NCBI RefSeq assembly: GCF_023516435.1
Contig: NZ_CP097332.1
Location: forward strand, 3,968,001-4,032,000
Length of the DNA: 64,000 nt
Reading direction: 5' to 3'
Origin: Jatrophihabitans telluris
GTDB taxonomy: Bacteria; Actinomycetota; Actinomycetes; Mycobacteriales; Jatrophihabitantaceae
This document shows, one piece after another, positions 7,362-15,666 of this stretch. The notes beneath the pieces are model-generated. The model did not search any database, was not told where the DNA came from, and was given only the letters and a program-made list of their open reading frames with translations. The position numbers were made by a program, and so were the translations under genes. The first letter of the stretch is position 1. Every line of letters begins with the position of its first letter.

Positions 7362-9083
7362 TCAGAAGGCCTGACGGGGAACCGCGTCGCCGCTGCCGCC
7401 GACGAGGAAGTCGAAATCGGCACCGGTGTCGGCGCCGCCGACGTGATCGACGAACAGCCGGAGGTAGCCGCGCTCGGTTCCGGGCACGGGCCGCGGCTGC
7501 CAGGCCGATCGTCGCTTGGCCAGCTCCGCCTCCTCGACCAGCAGCTCCAGGCTCCGGTTGGGTACGTCCAGGCAGATCCGATCACCGTTTCGAACCAGCG
7601 CCAGTGGACCGCCGTCGGCGGCTTCGGGAGCCACGTGCAGGACCACGGTTCCGTAGGACGTCCCCGACATCCGGGCGTCGGAGATCCGCACCATGTCCCG
7701 AATCCCCTTCTCCAGCAGGCGTTTGGGCAAGGCCACGTTGGCGATCTCGGGCATGCCCGGGTAGCCCTTGGGACCGGAGTAGCGGATGACCAGCACGTCG
7801 TCGGGTTCGATGTCGCAGTCGGGATCGTCGGCCTCGCTCAGGTAGTCCTCGACGCGATCCCACACCCGTGCCCGGCCGGTATGGACGAGCAACTCCGGCG
7901 ACGCCGCGGACTGCTTGATCACCGCACCGTTGGGCGCCAGGCTCCCCCGCAGCACCGCGATGCCAGAACCCGCGGGTTTCAAAGGAGATTCGGCGGTCAT
8001 GATGACCTGGTCGTCGAAGCACTCGGCTCCGAGATAGTTCTGACCCAGCGGCTGACCGGTGACGGTCAGCGCCTGGCGGTCGAGCAGATCCCCCATCCGC
8101 TCGACCACGACACCGAGGCCGCCGGCGTAGCAGAAGTCCTCCATCAGGAACTGTCCGGCCGGCATCAGGTTGACCAGGGTCGGAACGTCAGCGGCCAGCG
8201 CGTCGAAGTCGTCCAGGCTCAGTTCGACCCCCACCCGTCCGGCCAGGGCGAGCAGATGCACCACCGCGTTCGTCGACCCGCCGATGGCGGCATTGGCGCG
8301 GACGGCGTTCTCGAACGCGGCCCGAGTGAGGATCGTCGACGGGCGCAGGCCTTCGCCGACCATCTCCACGATCCGCCGCCCGGCCAGGTGCGCCAGCTTC
8401 TTGCGGCGCGAGTCGTTGGCGGGCAGCGCGGCGCTGCCCGGCAACTGCATGCCGAGCACCTCGGTGAGCAGCGCCATCGTCGAGGCCGTACCCATGGTCA
8501 TGCAGTGACCGTTGGACCGGGCCATACAGCCTTCGGCCTCGGCCAGCTCCGCCGCGGACAGCTCGCCCGCGCGGAACTGTTCGGTCAGTCGCCAGATCGA
8601 GGTTCCCGATCCTATGTCGGTGCCGCGGTACTTGCCGTTGAGCATCGGGCCGCCGGTGATCAACAGGGTGGGCAGATCGACGCTGGCCGCGCCCATGAGG
8701 TAGGCGGGTGTGGTCTTGTCGCAACCGGCGAGCAGCACCACCGCGTCCAGCGGGTTGGCCCGAAGGGTCTCCTCGAGGTCCATCGAGATCAGGTTGCGCA
8801 GGATCATGGCGCTCGGCCGGACGAGCGGTTCACCGGCCGAGGTCGTCGGGAACTCGTAGGGGACGCCGCCGGCCTGCCAGATGCCCCGCTTGACATGTTC
8901 GGCCAGTTCGCGGAAGTGCAGGTTGCAGGGCGTGAGCTCGGACCAGCTGTTGGCGATTCCGATCACCGGACGGGTGCCGTCCAGAGCGTCGTCGGGCAGA
9001 CCCTCGGAGCGCAGCCAGGACCGGTGCATGATGCCGGTCTTGCCTTTCGCGGCGAACCAGGCGGCACTGCGCAGGGTGCCCAT
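7362..9083 (-). CDS. IlvD/Edd-family sugar-acid dehydratase
   Basis: A 573-residue dehydratase that removes water from a 2,3-dihydroxy acid to give a 2-keto-3-deoxy acid. Three cysteines that bind the Fe-S cluster in this family are visible in TPCNLHF (about residue 54), GCDKTTP (about 123) and HCMTMGTAS (about 196). The N-terminal IMHRSWLRSEG and the GKYRGTDIGSG stretch are like L-arabonate/D-xylonate-type sugar-acid dehydratases rather than biosynthetic IlvD. It overlaps the GH4 gene by one base (TGATG), so translation is coupled. Together with an upstream uronidase-like GH4 enzyme and a FAH hydrolase it suggests breakdown of a sugar acid. Substrate is not fixed. Confidence 0.88.
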   Translation of the reverse strand: MGTLRSAAWFAAKGKTGIMHRSWLRSEGLPDDALDGTRPVIGIANSWSELTPCNLHFRELAEHVKRGIWQAGGVPYEFPTTSAGEPLVRPSAMILRNLISMDLEETLRANPLDAVVLLAGCDKTTPAYLMGAASVDLPTLLITGGPMLNGKYRGTDIGSGTSIWRLTEQFRAGELSAAELAEAEGCMARSNGHCMTMGTASTMALLTEVLGMQLPGSAALPANDSRRKKLAHLAGRRIVEMVGEGLRPSTILTRAAFENAVRANAAIGGSTNAVVHLLALAGRVGVELSLDDFDALAADVPTLVNLMPAGQFLMEDFCYAGGLGVVVERMGDLLDRQALTVTGQPLGQNYLGAECFDDQVIMTAESPLKPAGSGIAVLRGSLAPNGAVIKQSAASPELLVHTGRARVWDRVEDYLSEADDPDCDIEPDDVLVIRYSGPKGYPGMPEIANVALPKRLLEKGIRDMVRISDARMSGTSYGTVVLHVAPEAADGGPLALVRNGDRICLDVPNRSLELLVEEAELAKRRSAWQPRPVPGTERGYLRLFVDHVGGADTGADFDFLVGGSGDAVPRQAF

Positions 9084-10468
9084 CAGCGGAACCGGGGCAG
9101 GTGCTCGAGCTGCGCCTCGATCAGCGCATCGGTGAGCGCGGCGGCGGCCGACGGATCGGTGACCGCCCCGTCGGCGATCATCGCCTCGACGACCAGGTCA
9201 CGATCACCGTTCATGGCCGCCTCCACCGACAGATAGACCGAGGACAACCGCCGGTTCAGGATGGCGGTCAGTGGCGCGCCCAGGTCGGGCACCGCGATCG
9301 GTCGGATGCCACGCGCCGTCGCCACACCGGGAATCTCCAGCGCGGCGTCGTGGGGCAGGCCGGGGACGCTGCCGTTGTTGAGCACGTTGCAGCTGAACAT
9401 CTCGCGGGAATCGGTCAGCACCGATCGGATGATCGCGATCAGCTGTTCCTGCTCGCCGGTCGAGCGGTCGAAGACGGTTTCGTCCAGGGGCACCGTGCCG
9501 TCGGCCTGGGCGATCATCGACTGGTAGCGATTCTCGCCCCACTCCAGGATCTCCGGCACCGAATACGCGTCCACCCCGAGGGTCTTGCCGTAGTAGGCGC
9601 CGCGCGGCCAGCGTTCGGGAAAGAACTCGGTCACGTGCCGGTCCTCGGCTGCCGGGAACGCGCCGTAGCGCAGGAACAGTTCCCACGAGAACGGGTTGTT
9701 CCACGCCTTGGTGGCGTCGGCGAAGATATTGCCGAGATCGCCGGGACTCGGTGGTTCGGCCAGCTCGGCGAGCACCTTCGCCCGCACGAGCGGCCACGCG
9801 TCGGCGCCCTGCCAGCGAAAGTCGTAGATGAACGTGAGGTGGTTGATGCCGGCGTAGAGGGTCGAGGTCTGTTCGAACGGCTTGCCGATGAACGCCGCCA
9901 GGTGATGCTGCACGTGGTGCATGCCGTGGCACAGACCGACGACACCGTCGGCACCGGCGTACTTCGTCATGGCCATGACGTTGGCGGTCATGGGGTTCGA
10001 GTAGTTGAAGAAGTGTGCCTGGGGGGCGAGGTCGACGACGTCGCGGGCGATGTCGACCAGGACCGGTGTTGTGCGGATCAACCGTGAGATGCCGCCCGGC
10101 ATGATCGAGTCGCCCACGGGCTGGAAGACGCCGTGAGCCATGCACACCTCATGGTCGGTCTGCCAGGCCGGCCGCCCGCCGACGCCGACGCAGGTCACCA
10201 CGAACTCCGCGCCGGGCAGCACCGATCGCCGATCGACGGACCCGCTGACGCTGATCTGCTCCTCGGCCCCACGGGCGGCGATCATCTTCTCGGCCAGGCC
10301 TACCGCCTTCGACAGCGCGACCTCGTTGACGTCGACCAGGCGGATGTCCCAGCTGCCCAGATCGCGGGCGGAGATGAGGTCGGCGAGCAGACCGCGGGTG
10401 AACACAGCACTGCCCGCACCGATCAGGACGATGCTGTGCTGCGGGGCGTGGCCGAGCGCGCGGCTCAT
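9083..10468 (-). CDS. Glycoside hydrolase family 4 enzyme, probable alpha-uronidase
   Basis: A 461-residue GH4 enzyme, which hydrolyses glycosides by an NAD- and metal-dependent redox mechanism. The NAD loop LIGAGSAVFTRG is at the N-terminus, followed by DVNE (adenosine-ribose acidic residue). The metal site is represented by CHGMHH (about residue 170) and GINHLTF (about 199). In GH4 the CHGx form of this motif is found in alpha-glucuronidases and alpha-galacturonidases, whereas glucosidases and phospho-glycosidases carry other forms; so a uronidase is favoured. One-base overlaps (TGATG) join it to the FAH gene upstream and the dehydratase downstream. ATG at 10468 is chosen over an upstream frame extension. 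Confidence 0.85.
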   Translation of the reverse strand: MSRALGHAPQHSIVLIGAGSAVFTRGLLADLISARDLGSWDIRLVDVNEVALSKAVGLAEKMIAARGAEEQISVSGSVDRRSVLPGAEFVVTCVGVGGRPAWQTDHEVCMAHGVFQPVGDSIMPGGISRLIRTTPVLVDIARDVVDLAPQAHFFNYSNPMTANVMAMTKYAGADGVVGLCHGMHHVQHHLAAFIGKPFEQTSTLYAGINHLTFIYDFRWQGADAWPLVRAKVLAELAEPPSPGDLGNIFADATKAWNNPFSWELFLRYGAFPAAEDRHVTEFFPERWPRGAYYGKTLGVDAYSVPEILEWGENRYQSMIAQADGTVPLDETVFDRSTGEQEQLIAIIRSVLTDSREMFSCNVLNNGSVPGLPHDAALEIPGVATARGIRPIAVPDLGAPLTAILNRRLSSVYLSVEAAMNGDRDLVVEAMIADGAVTDPSAAAALTDALIEAQLEHLPRFR

Positions 10469-11319
10469 CAGAAGTACCTCACCCTGTTGCTCAGCAGGCC
10501 GATTCCGGCCACGCCACATTCCACCAGGTCACCGTCACCGAGGAACAGCGGCGGGGTGCGGAATCCACCGCAGCCCGGCGGCGTCCCGGTGAGGATGAGG
10601 TCGCCCGGTTCCAGCGTGGTCGTCTCGGTGAGGTAGTCGAGCAGGAAGTCGATGTCGAAGATCAGGTCAGCGGTGCTGGCGTCCTGCATCAGACGGCCGT
10701 TGACCTCGGTGTAGATGCGCAGCCCGTGCGGGTCGCTGACCTCGTCCGCGGTGACCAGGGTCGGGCCGATGGGGCAGAAGGTGTCCATGCTCTTGGCCCG
10801 CGTCCACTGGCCATCGCGGAATTGCACGTCCCGCGCCGAGACGTCGTTGGCGACGGTGTAGGCCGCGATGTGGGCGCGGGTGCCGCGCTCGGAGGGCCCG
10901 CACCGGGCGCCGATGACGACGGCGAGTTCGGCCTCCCAGTCGACGTCGGTGGTGACGCTCTTGGGAATGCGGATCTCGTCGTGGGGACCGGTGATCGATG
11001 AGCTGTACTTGGCGAAGGTGAGCGGCTCGGCCGGGGCCTCGAGCCCGGTCTCGGCCGTGTGGTCGGCGTAGTTGAGACCGATGGCGATGATCTTGCCCGG
11101 CCGACGCAGCGGCGCCGCGAGCTGGGCCTCGGCCAACGAAACCCGTTGCCCCACTGGGGTAATCGCGTCGGCGTCGGCCCCGGCACGAAGCCAGCCGAGC
11201 CAGGGGTCGGCGGTCTCAGCGTCGCCGAGGGAGACCGGCTGTACCCATTGCTGGGGTCCGTCGCTGAGCAGCACGGCGGGCGTGGCGTGGTCATCGATAC
11301 GCACAACGGCAAGCCGCAT
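10468..11319 (-). CDS. Fumarylacetoacetate hydrolase-family protein
   Basis: A 283-residue cytoplasmic enzyme of the FAH superfamily, which cleaves or hydrates C-C bonds in 2-keto or 2,4-diketo acids. Hallmarks are IAIGLNYADH (about residue 78), the metal ligands in DWEAELAVVIG (about 127), VANDVSARD and KSMDTFCPIGP, and the C-terminal LILTGTPPGCG. The KSxDTFCPxGP form is shared with 2,4-diketo-3-deoxy-L-fuconate hydrolases. First gene of the operon, with promoter and operator just upstream. It probably acts on the keto-deoxy acid made by the co-transcribed dehydratase. Confidence 0.85.
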   Translation of the reverse strand: MRLAVVRIDDHATPAVLLSDGPQQWVQPVSLGDAETADPWLGWLRAGADADAITPVGQRVSLAEAQLAAPLRRPGKIIAIGLNYADHTAETGLEAPAEPLTFAKYSSSITGPHDEIRIPKSVTTDVDWEAELAVVIGARCGPSERGTRAHIAAYTVANDVSARDVQFRDGQWTRAKSMDTFCPIGPTLVTADEVSDPHGLRIYTEVNGRLMQDASTADLIFDIDFLLDYLTETTTLEPGDLILTGTPPGCGGFRTPPLFLGDGDLVECGVAGIGLLSNRVRYF

Positions 11320-11392
11320 GCTTCAGGACTCCGTTCGAGGGGAGGACGTCGGATGCGGCTGCGCGAGCGATCGTCGCCCGCACACCGCCCGT

Positions 11393-11445
11393 CGAGCATA
11401 AATGAGCATTGCACTGTTGACAATGCTTGTTTCTGCTCGAAAATG
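11393..11445. promoter_or_regulatory. Overlapping divergent promoters with TGCTC operator repeats
   Basis: Minus strand: TTGTCA (11423-11418), a 17-bp spacer and TATGCT (11400-11395) precede the FAH operon. Plus strand: TTGACA (11417-11422), a 17-bp spacer and AAAATG (11440-11445) precede the gene at 11451, so both promoters share one -35 block. On the minus strand TGCTCA (11408-11403) and TGCTCG (11398-11393) are direct repeats 10 bp apart; a third TGCTCG (11434-11439) lies on the plus strand. The same 10-bp-phased repeat occurs at 20110. A separate inverted repeat AGCATTG/CAATGCT spans 11405-11427. Confidence 0.6.
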
Positions 11446-11450
11446 ACTGA

Positions 11451-12419
11451 ATGGAACGTAATTCTCGAGGTGTTCTCGTCCGCCACGTCGAGCCGTTTCC
11501 GCCCACCGCCGGAACTCCGGGACTCGCGCAGGGCAGTTACGGACAGCGCGGCAATCTCGAACTCGTCATCCCAGATCCTCTCGACGGCTTCTGGGTGTTC
11601 TGGTTCAACGCCGACCTGGACGAGCGGCACGCCGGCGCTGCCCTTGGCCGCTGGAGCGGCGGGCTGCACGTGCCGACCCGATCGCTGCTGAACCGGGTGA
11701 GCATCGCCCAGGTTCCCTTCGGCCCGAACTTTCTGGAGGTGGCTACCGAAGGCAGCGACGGCCGGCAACGCTGGTACTGGACCCCCACCGACGGCTTCGT
11801 CCACGACGGCCCACTGCCGGACGGCCCGAGCGGGAATGGTCCGGTGGCGGTGAATGATTCGCTGATCACGGTGGCCGCGGACCGGTGCGTGGTCTCCGGC
11901 GCGTCGAACTACCCGACGCTGGATTGGGTTGCGGACGGCCCGACGATCGCCGGCGTTCGCTCCGCGAGCATTGCCGCCCTCGCCGGCAGGGTCGCTCTTG
12001 CCGTTGTGCGTTCTGACGGTGTCGGCGCACTGTTCGTGGGGGACGCGCCCGTGGTGAGGATCGAGGGCGACTGGCGCGAACTGGTGGTGGCCGGCGCCGC
12101 GGTGCGACGGTCCGAGGGCTGGCAACTGGTCGGGATCGATCAGGGCGGGATCGTCCAACTCATCACGGTCACCGACACCGATGCCACCATGGTGGTCGAG
12201 CGGGTCGAGCGGGCCGAGCTGGGCCGGCCCGAGCCGGCGGCTGCGGTAGCCGCCACGACAAGCTCGCTCGGCGAAGGCACGGTGGAGATCGTGGTGCGGC
12301 AAGCAGACCGGCTGCTGCACCTGCGCGTCAGTGGCGGCACGACGCAGGTGAGCGAGCTGACGAGCGATGTCTGGGTGGCGCTACCGCGGCCCGCGACCGT
12401 CCATCGCCGGTCGCCGTGA
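11451..12419 (+). CDS. Unrecognised protein, probably beta-rich
   Basis: A 322-residue protein I cannot place in a family. It has no signal peptide or membrane helix. The sequence consists of many short hydrophobic strands separated by Gly/Asp turns (LEVATEGSDGRQRWYWT, VALAVVRSDGVGALFVGD, WQLVGIDQGGIVQLITV), which suggests a beta-propeller-like or other all-beta fold. The ATG lies about six bases after a good -10 element, so the mRNA may be leaderless. It is divergent from the FAH/GH4/dehydratase operon and shares its control region, so a role in recognising or handling the same sugar is plausible but unproved. Confidence 0.7.
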   Translation: MERNSRGVLVRHVEPFPPTAGTPGLAQGSYGQRGNLELVIPDPLDGFWVFWFNADLDERHAGAALGRWSGGLHVPTRSLLNRVSIAQVPFGPNFLEVATEGSDGRQRWYWTPTDGFVHDGPLPDGPSGNGPVAVNDSLITVAADRCVVSGASNYPTLDWVADGPTIAGVRSASIAALAGRVALAVVRSDGVGALFVGDAPVVRIEGDWRELVVAGAAVRRSEGWQLVGIDQGGIVQLITVTDTDATMVVERVERAELGRPEPAAAVAATTSSLGEGTVEIVVRQADRLLHLRVSGGTTQVSELTSDVWVALPRPATVHRRSP

Positions 12420-12454
12420 CCTCGCTCGGCGCAGGACGTGCGGACGTGAGGCTT

Positions 12455-12512
12455 GTCAGGGACAACCTGACACGCGTAAGGTGCAGCCTGACACCGTCAG
12501 GGGCGCCCTGAC
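12455..12512. promoter_or_regulatory. Cluster of GTCAGG/CCTGAC inverted repeats
   Basis: Five half-sites stand in 58 bp: GTCAGG at 12455, CCTGAC at 12466, CCTGAC at 12487, GTCAGG at 12496 and CCTGAC at 12507. Neighbours pair into three inverted repeats (TGTCAGG-5-CCTGACA, CCTGAC-3-GTCAGG, GTCAGGG-3-CCCTGAC). They end 24 bp before a gene for a zinc-finger/HTH protein, so self-regulation is the simplest guess. Confidence 0.55.
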
Positions 12513-12536
12513 GCCACCGCTTCCTCCGGAGGGCCG

Positions 12537-12917
12537 ATGCCGACCACCGTGCTCCATTGTTCGTTCTGCACCAAAGCCGCCCCGCAGGTGGCCAAACTGA
12601 TCGCCGGACCCGGGGTGTACATCTGCGACCAGTGCGTTGGGCTCTGCACCACGATCCTCGCGGGCGAGCGGGCACAGCACCCGGGCGACGAACCGGACGC
12701 CGGAGCCACACGGGACATCGCCGCCTGGCAGGACATGACCGACACCGAACTGCTGGAGCACCTGCCCAAGATCGCCGCGTCCGCCGCTCGGGTCGAGGAA
12801 AGCCTGAAACTGTGGGTGAATCACGCGCGCGAGCGCGGCCTGACCTGGGCCCGCGTCGGCGAAGCGCTGGGCATGACCCGCCAGTCGGCGTGGGGCAGAT
12901 TCTCCGACGAGCCGTGA
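12537..12917 (+). CDS. ClpX-type C4 zinc-finger protein with HTH-like C-terminus
   Basis: A 126-residue protein. Residues 7-40 hold CSFC and CDQC, the four-cysteine zinc finger of ClpX N-domains, but no AAA+ module follows. The C-terminal 35 residues ([19 protein letters not shown]) read as a helix-turn-helix. This layout occurs in small actinobacterial regulators or adaptors. SD GGAGGG lies three bases before the ATG. A dense set of inverted repeats stands upstream. It converges on the NodB-like gene with a 3-bp gap. Not a ClpX, and the target is unknown. Confidence 0.75.
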   Translation: MPTTVLHCSFCTKAAPQVAKLIAGPGVYICDQCVGLCTTILAGERAQHPGDEPDAGATRDIAAWQDMTDTELLEHLPKIAASAARVEESLKLWVNHARERGLTWARVGEALGMTRQSAWGRFSDEP

Positions 12918-12920
12918 GCC

Positions 12921-13604
12921 TCAGACGAGCCGCTGGATCATGGTGTTGCTCACCAGATACCGGTATCCCGCTTCCCGAATGGCCTGGTCATGCCGGGCCG
13001 ATCCACCGAACGGACTCCCCCACAAGAAGGCCATGGCCGGTGAGTTCTGTCCGGTGACGGCGTCCATCCGGCGCTTGGGGCGCACGATCTCGCGCAGCAG
13101 GTCCTCGTCGGTGACGATGTCGGCGATGCCGTCGTGGGAGGACGTGTGCGGCGTGACGGTGTGCCGTGCCGACAGCGCCGCGACCTCGTCCCAGGACATC
13201 GCCAGCCGGTCTCGTCCGATCTCCTCTCGGACCAGATCGATGTTGTGTGACCGGGCGAAAGCCTCCTGCTCCGCGGGCGGGCAGTCGACGAACCCGGTGC
13301 ACACGAAGAACCACGCGGACAGACCCAGGGCGTCGCACACAGGACCCGCGACCTCGGCCGAGTTCCGGTAACCCTCGTAGAAGACCGGGATGAAGCCGGG
13401 TTCGGAGGAGACCCAGGCTCCCGTTTCGTAGAAGGTGTCCAGCTCGGCCAGCGAGACGCAGCGGTATCTGGCGGCCAGCGCGCCCAACTCGGCGGCCAGA
13501 GATTCGCGTTGTGAATCGGGGGTGTTGTGGTAATTGACCACCCGGATGAACCGGCCGGCCGCAATGGCATCACGATGCTCGGTGAAGCCCGGCATCGCGC
13601 TCAT
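12921..13604 (-). CDS. NodB-like (polysaccharide deacetylase-fold) protein, copy 2
   Basis: A 227-residue protein paralogous to the one at 13889-14575. Shared landmarks, in order, are VVNYHNTP, VFYEGYRNSA, CTGFVDCPPAEQE, an RLAMSWDE helix, VTPHTSSHDGI and PKRRMDAVTGQ. HTSSH matches NodB metal-binding motif 2, and the first block aligns with motif 1 (normally TFDDGY), but its two aspartates are replaced by Tyr and Glu. It may therefore bind a different metal or do different chemistry. ATG at 13604 overlaps the stop of the small-protein gene (ATGA). It is the last gene of the DeoR-linked operon. Confidence 0.7.
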   Translation of the reverse strand: MSAMPGFTEHRDAIAAGRFIRVVNYHNTPDSQRESLAAELGALAARYRCVSLAELDTFYETGAWVSSEPGFIPVFYEGYRNSAEVAGPVCDALGLSAWFFVCTGFVDCPPAEQEAFARSHNIDLVREEIGRDRLAMSWDEVAALSARHTVTPHTSSHDGIADIVTDEDLLREIVRPKRRMDAVTGQNSPAMAFLWGSPFGGSARHDQAIREAGYRYLVSNTMIQRLV

Positions 13605-13879
13605 TGCCCGTTCACGATCACGCTGGTGGCCTGCAGGCTCGAGATCAGACAGCCCAGATCCCCCTCGCGTTGGGAGGCGAACGCATCGGCGCGGACCGCG
13701 CTCAACAGCGCGGCGATCCGGCCGCCGTCGGCGAGCACGGCCGGGTCCCCGACCGTGGGCGCCGGTGCGCCCACGCTGAACAGCGCCAGCACCATCGGGA
13801 TTCCCTCGCTGCCGAAGTCCCTGTCCTGTGCCGCGCGCAAGGCCGAAAGGCCCGACACGGCAGCGTGTTTCTCGGTCAT
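13601..13879 (-). CDS. Small conserved partner protein, copy 2
   Basis: A 92-residue protein, paralogous to the product of 14568-14855. Both contain EGIPM followed by a hydrophobic strand, a variable middle with ADG, a helix, and a closing GD.G.(V/L)ISxL block. No known family was recognised, and there is no signal peptide or cysteine motif. It always precedes a NodB-like gene here and overlaps it by 4 bp, which argues for a stoichiometric complex. The gap to the preceding NodB-like gene is 9 bp. Confidence 0.65.
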   Translation of the reverse strand: MTEKHAAVSGLSALRAAQDRDFGSEGIPMVLALFSVGAPAPTVGDPAVLADGGRIAALLSAVRADAFASQREGDLGCLISSLQATSVIVNGQ

Positions 13880-13888
13880 CTGCTGCGA

Positions 13889-14575
13889 TCATCCAATCCG
13901 GTGAATCAGGGTGTTGCCGATGAGGTAGCGGTATCCGGCGGCTATCAGCGCCTCGTCGTGGGGTGCCGACACCCCGAAGGATGTCCCGTGGAGCCAGGCG
14001 AAAGCCGGCGCGGACTGACCGGTCACGGCGTCCATCCGCTGCTTGGGCTGGACTACCTCGCGCCAGAAGTCATCGGTGTCGTCGGAGGAAACGTCGTTGA
14101 TGCCGACGTGGGAGGCGGTATGCGGGGTGACCAGGTGCCGTACCGAGAGCTCACCGATCTCATCCCAGGTCATGGCCAGCCGGTCCTGCCCGATCTCCTC
14201 GGGCACCAGCCCGATCCAGTGCGAGCGGGCGTAGAACTCCTGCTCGGCGGGTGGGCAGTCGACGAAGCCCGTGCAGATCGGGAACACCCCGGTCAGGCCG
14301 AGATCATCGAGGATGGGCGCTGCCACGGTCGCGGAGTTCCGGTAGCCCTCGTAGAAGACCGGGACGAATACCGGGCGCGACGTCGGCCAGCGGCCGGTCG
14401 CGAAGAAGCCGTCCAGATCGGCGAGGGTGATCGTGTCGAAGGTCTCGGCCAGGGCTGACAATTCCGCCCGCAGTGCGCCGGCCTGGGAAGGCGGGGTGTT
14501 GTGGTAGTTGACGACCCGCAAGAAATGGCCTTCGGTCAGGGCGTTCAGGTGGCGGCCGAAGCCCAGGTCAGCCAT
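13889..14575 (-). CDS. NodB-like (polysaccharide deacetylase-fold) protein, copy 1
   Basis: A 228-residue protein closely related in sequence to copy 2. It has VVNYHNTPPSQ, VPVFYEGYRNSATVAAPIL (the NodB motif 1 region with Tyr-Glu in place of Asp-Asp), CTGFVDCPPAEQ, VTPHTASHVGI (motif 2) and PKQRMDAVTGQ. No signal peptide, so a cytoplasmic substrate is likely, unlike secreted chitin or peptidoglycan deacetylases. Its start lies 8 bp inside the small-protein gene. It lies in the same operon as an ABC sugar importer and a DeoR regulator, so it may act on an imported sugar derivative. Confidence 0.7.
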   Translation of the reverse strand: MADLGFGRHLNALTEGHFLRVVNYHNTPPSQAGALRAELSALAETFDTITLADLDGFFATGRWPTSRPVFVPVFYEGYRNSATVAAPILDDLGLTGVFPICTGFVDCPPAEQEFYARSHWIGLVPEEIGQDRLAMTWDEIGELSVRHLVTPHTASHVGINDVSSDDTDDFWREVVQPKQRMDAVTGQSAPAFAWLHGTSFGVSAPHDEALIAAGYRYLIGNTLIHRIG

Positions 14576-14855
14576 GCTCCGGTCCCACCGACTCAGCGAG
14601 CGGGGTCAGCTCGTGCGCGGCCACGACCAGGCAGCTGATCACGCCCCCGTTGTCGCCGTCGCGCATCGTCGGTCCCATGGCTTGCTTGGCCTGGGCGACC
14701 CGCGCGGCAAAGGCCTGACCATCGGCACGCACGGCCGCATGCTGAGCGGCCGGGAAGGCAACACCGGTGCGCTCGTCGACCAGGCCGACGATCATCGGAA
14801 TACCTTCGCGATTCTTGGCCCTGGTCATCGCTTGGCGAAGCCGCGACAACGACAT
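14568..14855 (-). CDS. Small conserved partner protein, copy 1
   Basis: A 95-residue protein opening MSLSRLRQAMTRAK, then REGIPMIVGLVDE, a helical middle, and DGDNGGVISCLVVAA. It aligns with the 92-residue product of 13601-13879 over most of its length. It overlaps the following NodB-like gene by 8 bp. The family was not recognised. It lies 50 bp after the DeoR gene and begins the first of two tandem small-protein/NodB-like modules. Confidence 0.65.
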   Translation of the reverse strand: MSLSRLRQAMTRAKNREGIPMIVGLVDERTGVAFPAAQHAAVRADGQAFAARVAQAKQAMGPTMRDGDNGGVISCLVVAAHELTPLAESVGPEHG

Positions 14856-14905
14856 CGGTTACTGCCCCTTCGTTTGCGTGCCTGCGAACCCGTTCGGCTC
14901 GCGGG

Positions 14906-15664
14906 TCAGACCAGACGGACGTCGACCCCGCCGGCGCGCAGTTCGTGCACGGCGCTCGACGGTGCCCCCGAATCGGTGATCACCACGTCGATCTGCTCGA
15001 CGCTGGCGAGGCGGACGGGGCCGCGCTGGGTGAACTTGGTGCTGTCGGCCAGCACCACCAGCGACCCGACGCCCTCCAACAGCTTGCGGTCCGTGCTGGC
15101 CTCGTGCACCGATGCCCCGGTGAGACCGACCGAGGCATCCAGTCCGTAGGTGCCGGTGAACGCCGTGTCCACCCGGAATTCCTCCATCGCGTGCTCGGCC
15201 AGCGGGCCGAGCAGCGACATCTCCGCGTGCCGCAGGATCCCGCCCAGCACGACCACGGTGATGTTGGCCTGCCGGGACAGCTGTACCGCCACGTTGAGCC
15301 CGTTGGTCAGCACCGTCAGGCCGTCGCGCCCGTGCAGGAACGGCAGCATGGCCTCGGTCGTCGTCCCGCCCGTGATCAGGATCGTCGAGTTGTCCTTGAC
15401 CAGACTGGTCGCCGCTTCACCGATGCGCCGCTTCTGCGCCGAGTGCTCGCTCTGGCGAGCCATGTGGGCGACCTCGAGGTCGTTCTCGATCAGGCTCGCG
15501 CCGCCGTGCACCCGGGTGAGCAGCCCTTGGGAATCCATTTCCTTCAGATCGCGGCGGATGGTGGACGCGCTGACGCCGATGGCCTCGGCCAGCTCGTTCA
15601 CCTGACCGATGCCGTGCGAACGCAGATGCCTCAGCACCTCACGCTTGCGCTCATGACTCAGCAT
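14906..15664 (-). CDS. DeoR-family transcriptional regulator
   Basis: A 252-residue sugar-responsive repressor. The N-terminal winged helix shows LAEAIGVSASTIRRDLKEM and the diagnostic LTRVHGGA. The C-terminal domain (from about residue 75) is the phosphosugar-binding fold with ITGGTTTEAMLP and VVLGGILR. DeoR proteins usually sense a phosphorylated pathway intermediate, which the PfkB kinase at 20168 could supply. The start lies 2 bp after the dehydrogenase stop, inside the ABC operon. Candidate operators are the TGCTC repeats at 20110 and 11393. Confidence 0.9.
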   Translation of the reverse strand: MLSHERKREVLRHLRSHGIGQVNELAEAIGVSASTIRRDLKEMDSQGLLTRVHGGASLIENDLEVAHMARQSEHSAQKRRIGEAATSLVKDNSTILITGGTTTEAMLPFLHGRDGLTVLTNGLNVAVQLSRQANITVVVLGGILRHAEMSLLGPLAEHAMEEFRVDTAFTGTYGLDASVGLTGASVHEASTDRKLLEGVGSLVVLADSTKFTQRGPVRLASVEQIDVVITDSGAPSSAVHELRAGGVDVRLV

Positions 15665-15666
15665 CC

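Noticed and set aside
7278-9236. Long open frame on the plus strand opposite the dehydratase gene
   Set aside because: It is antisense to a well-supported IlvD/Edd gene, with Arg/Gly/His-rich composition typical of a shadow frame.
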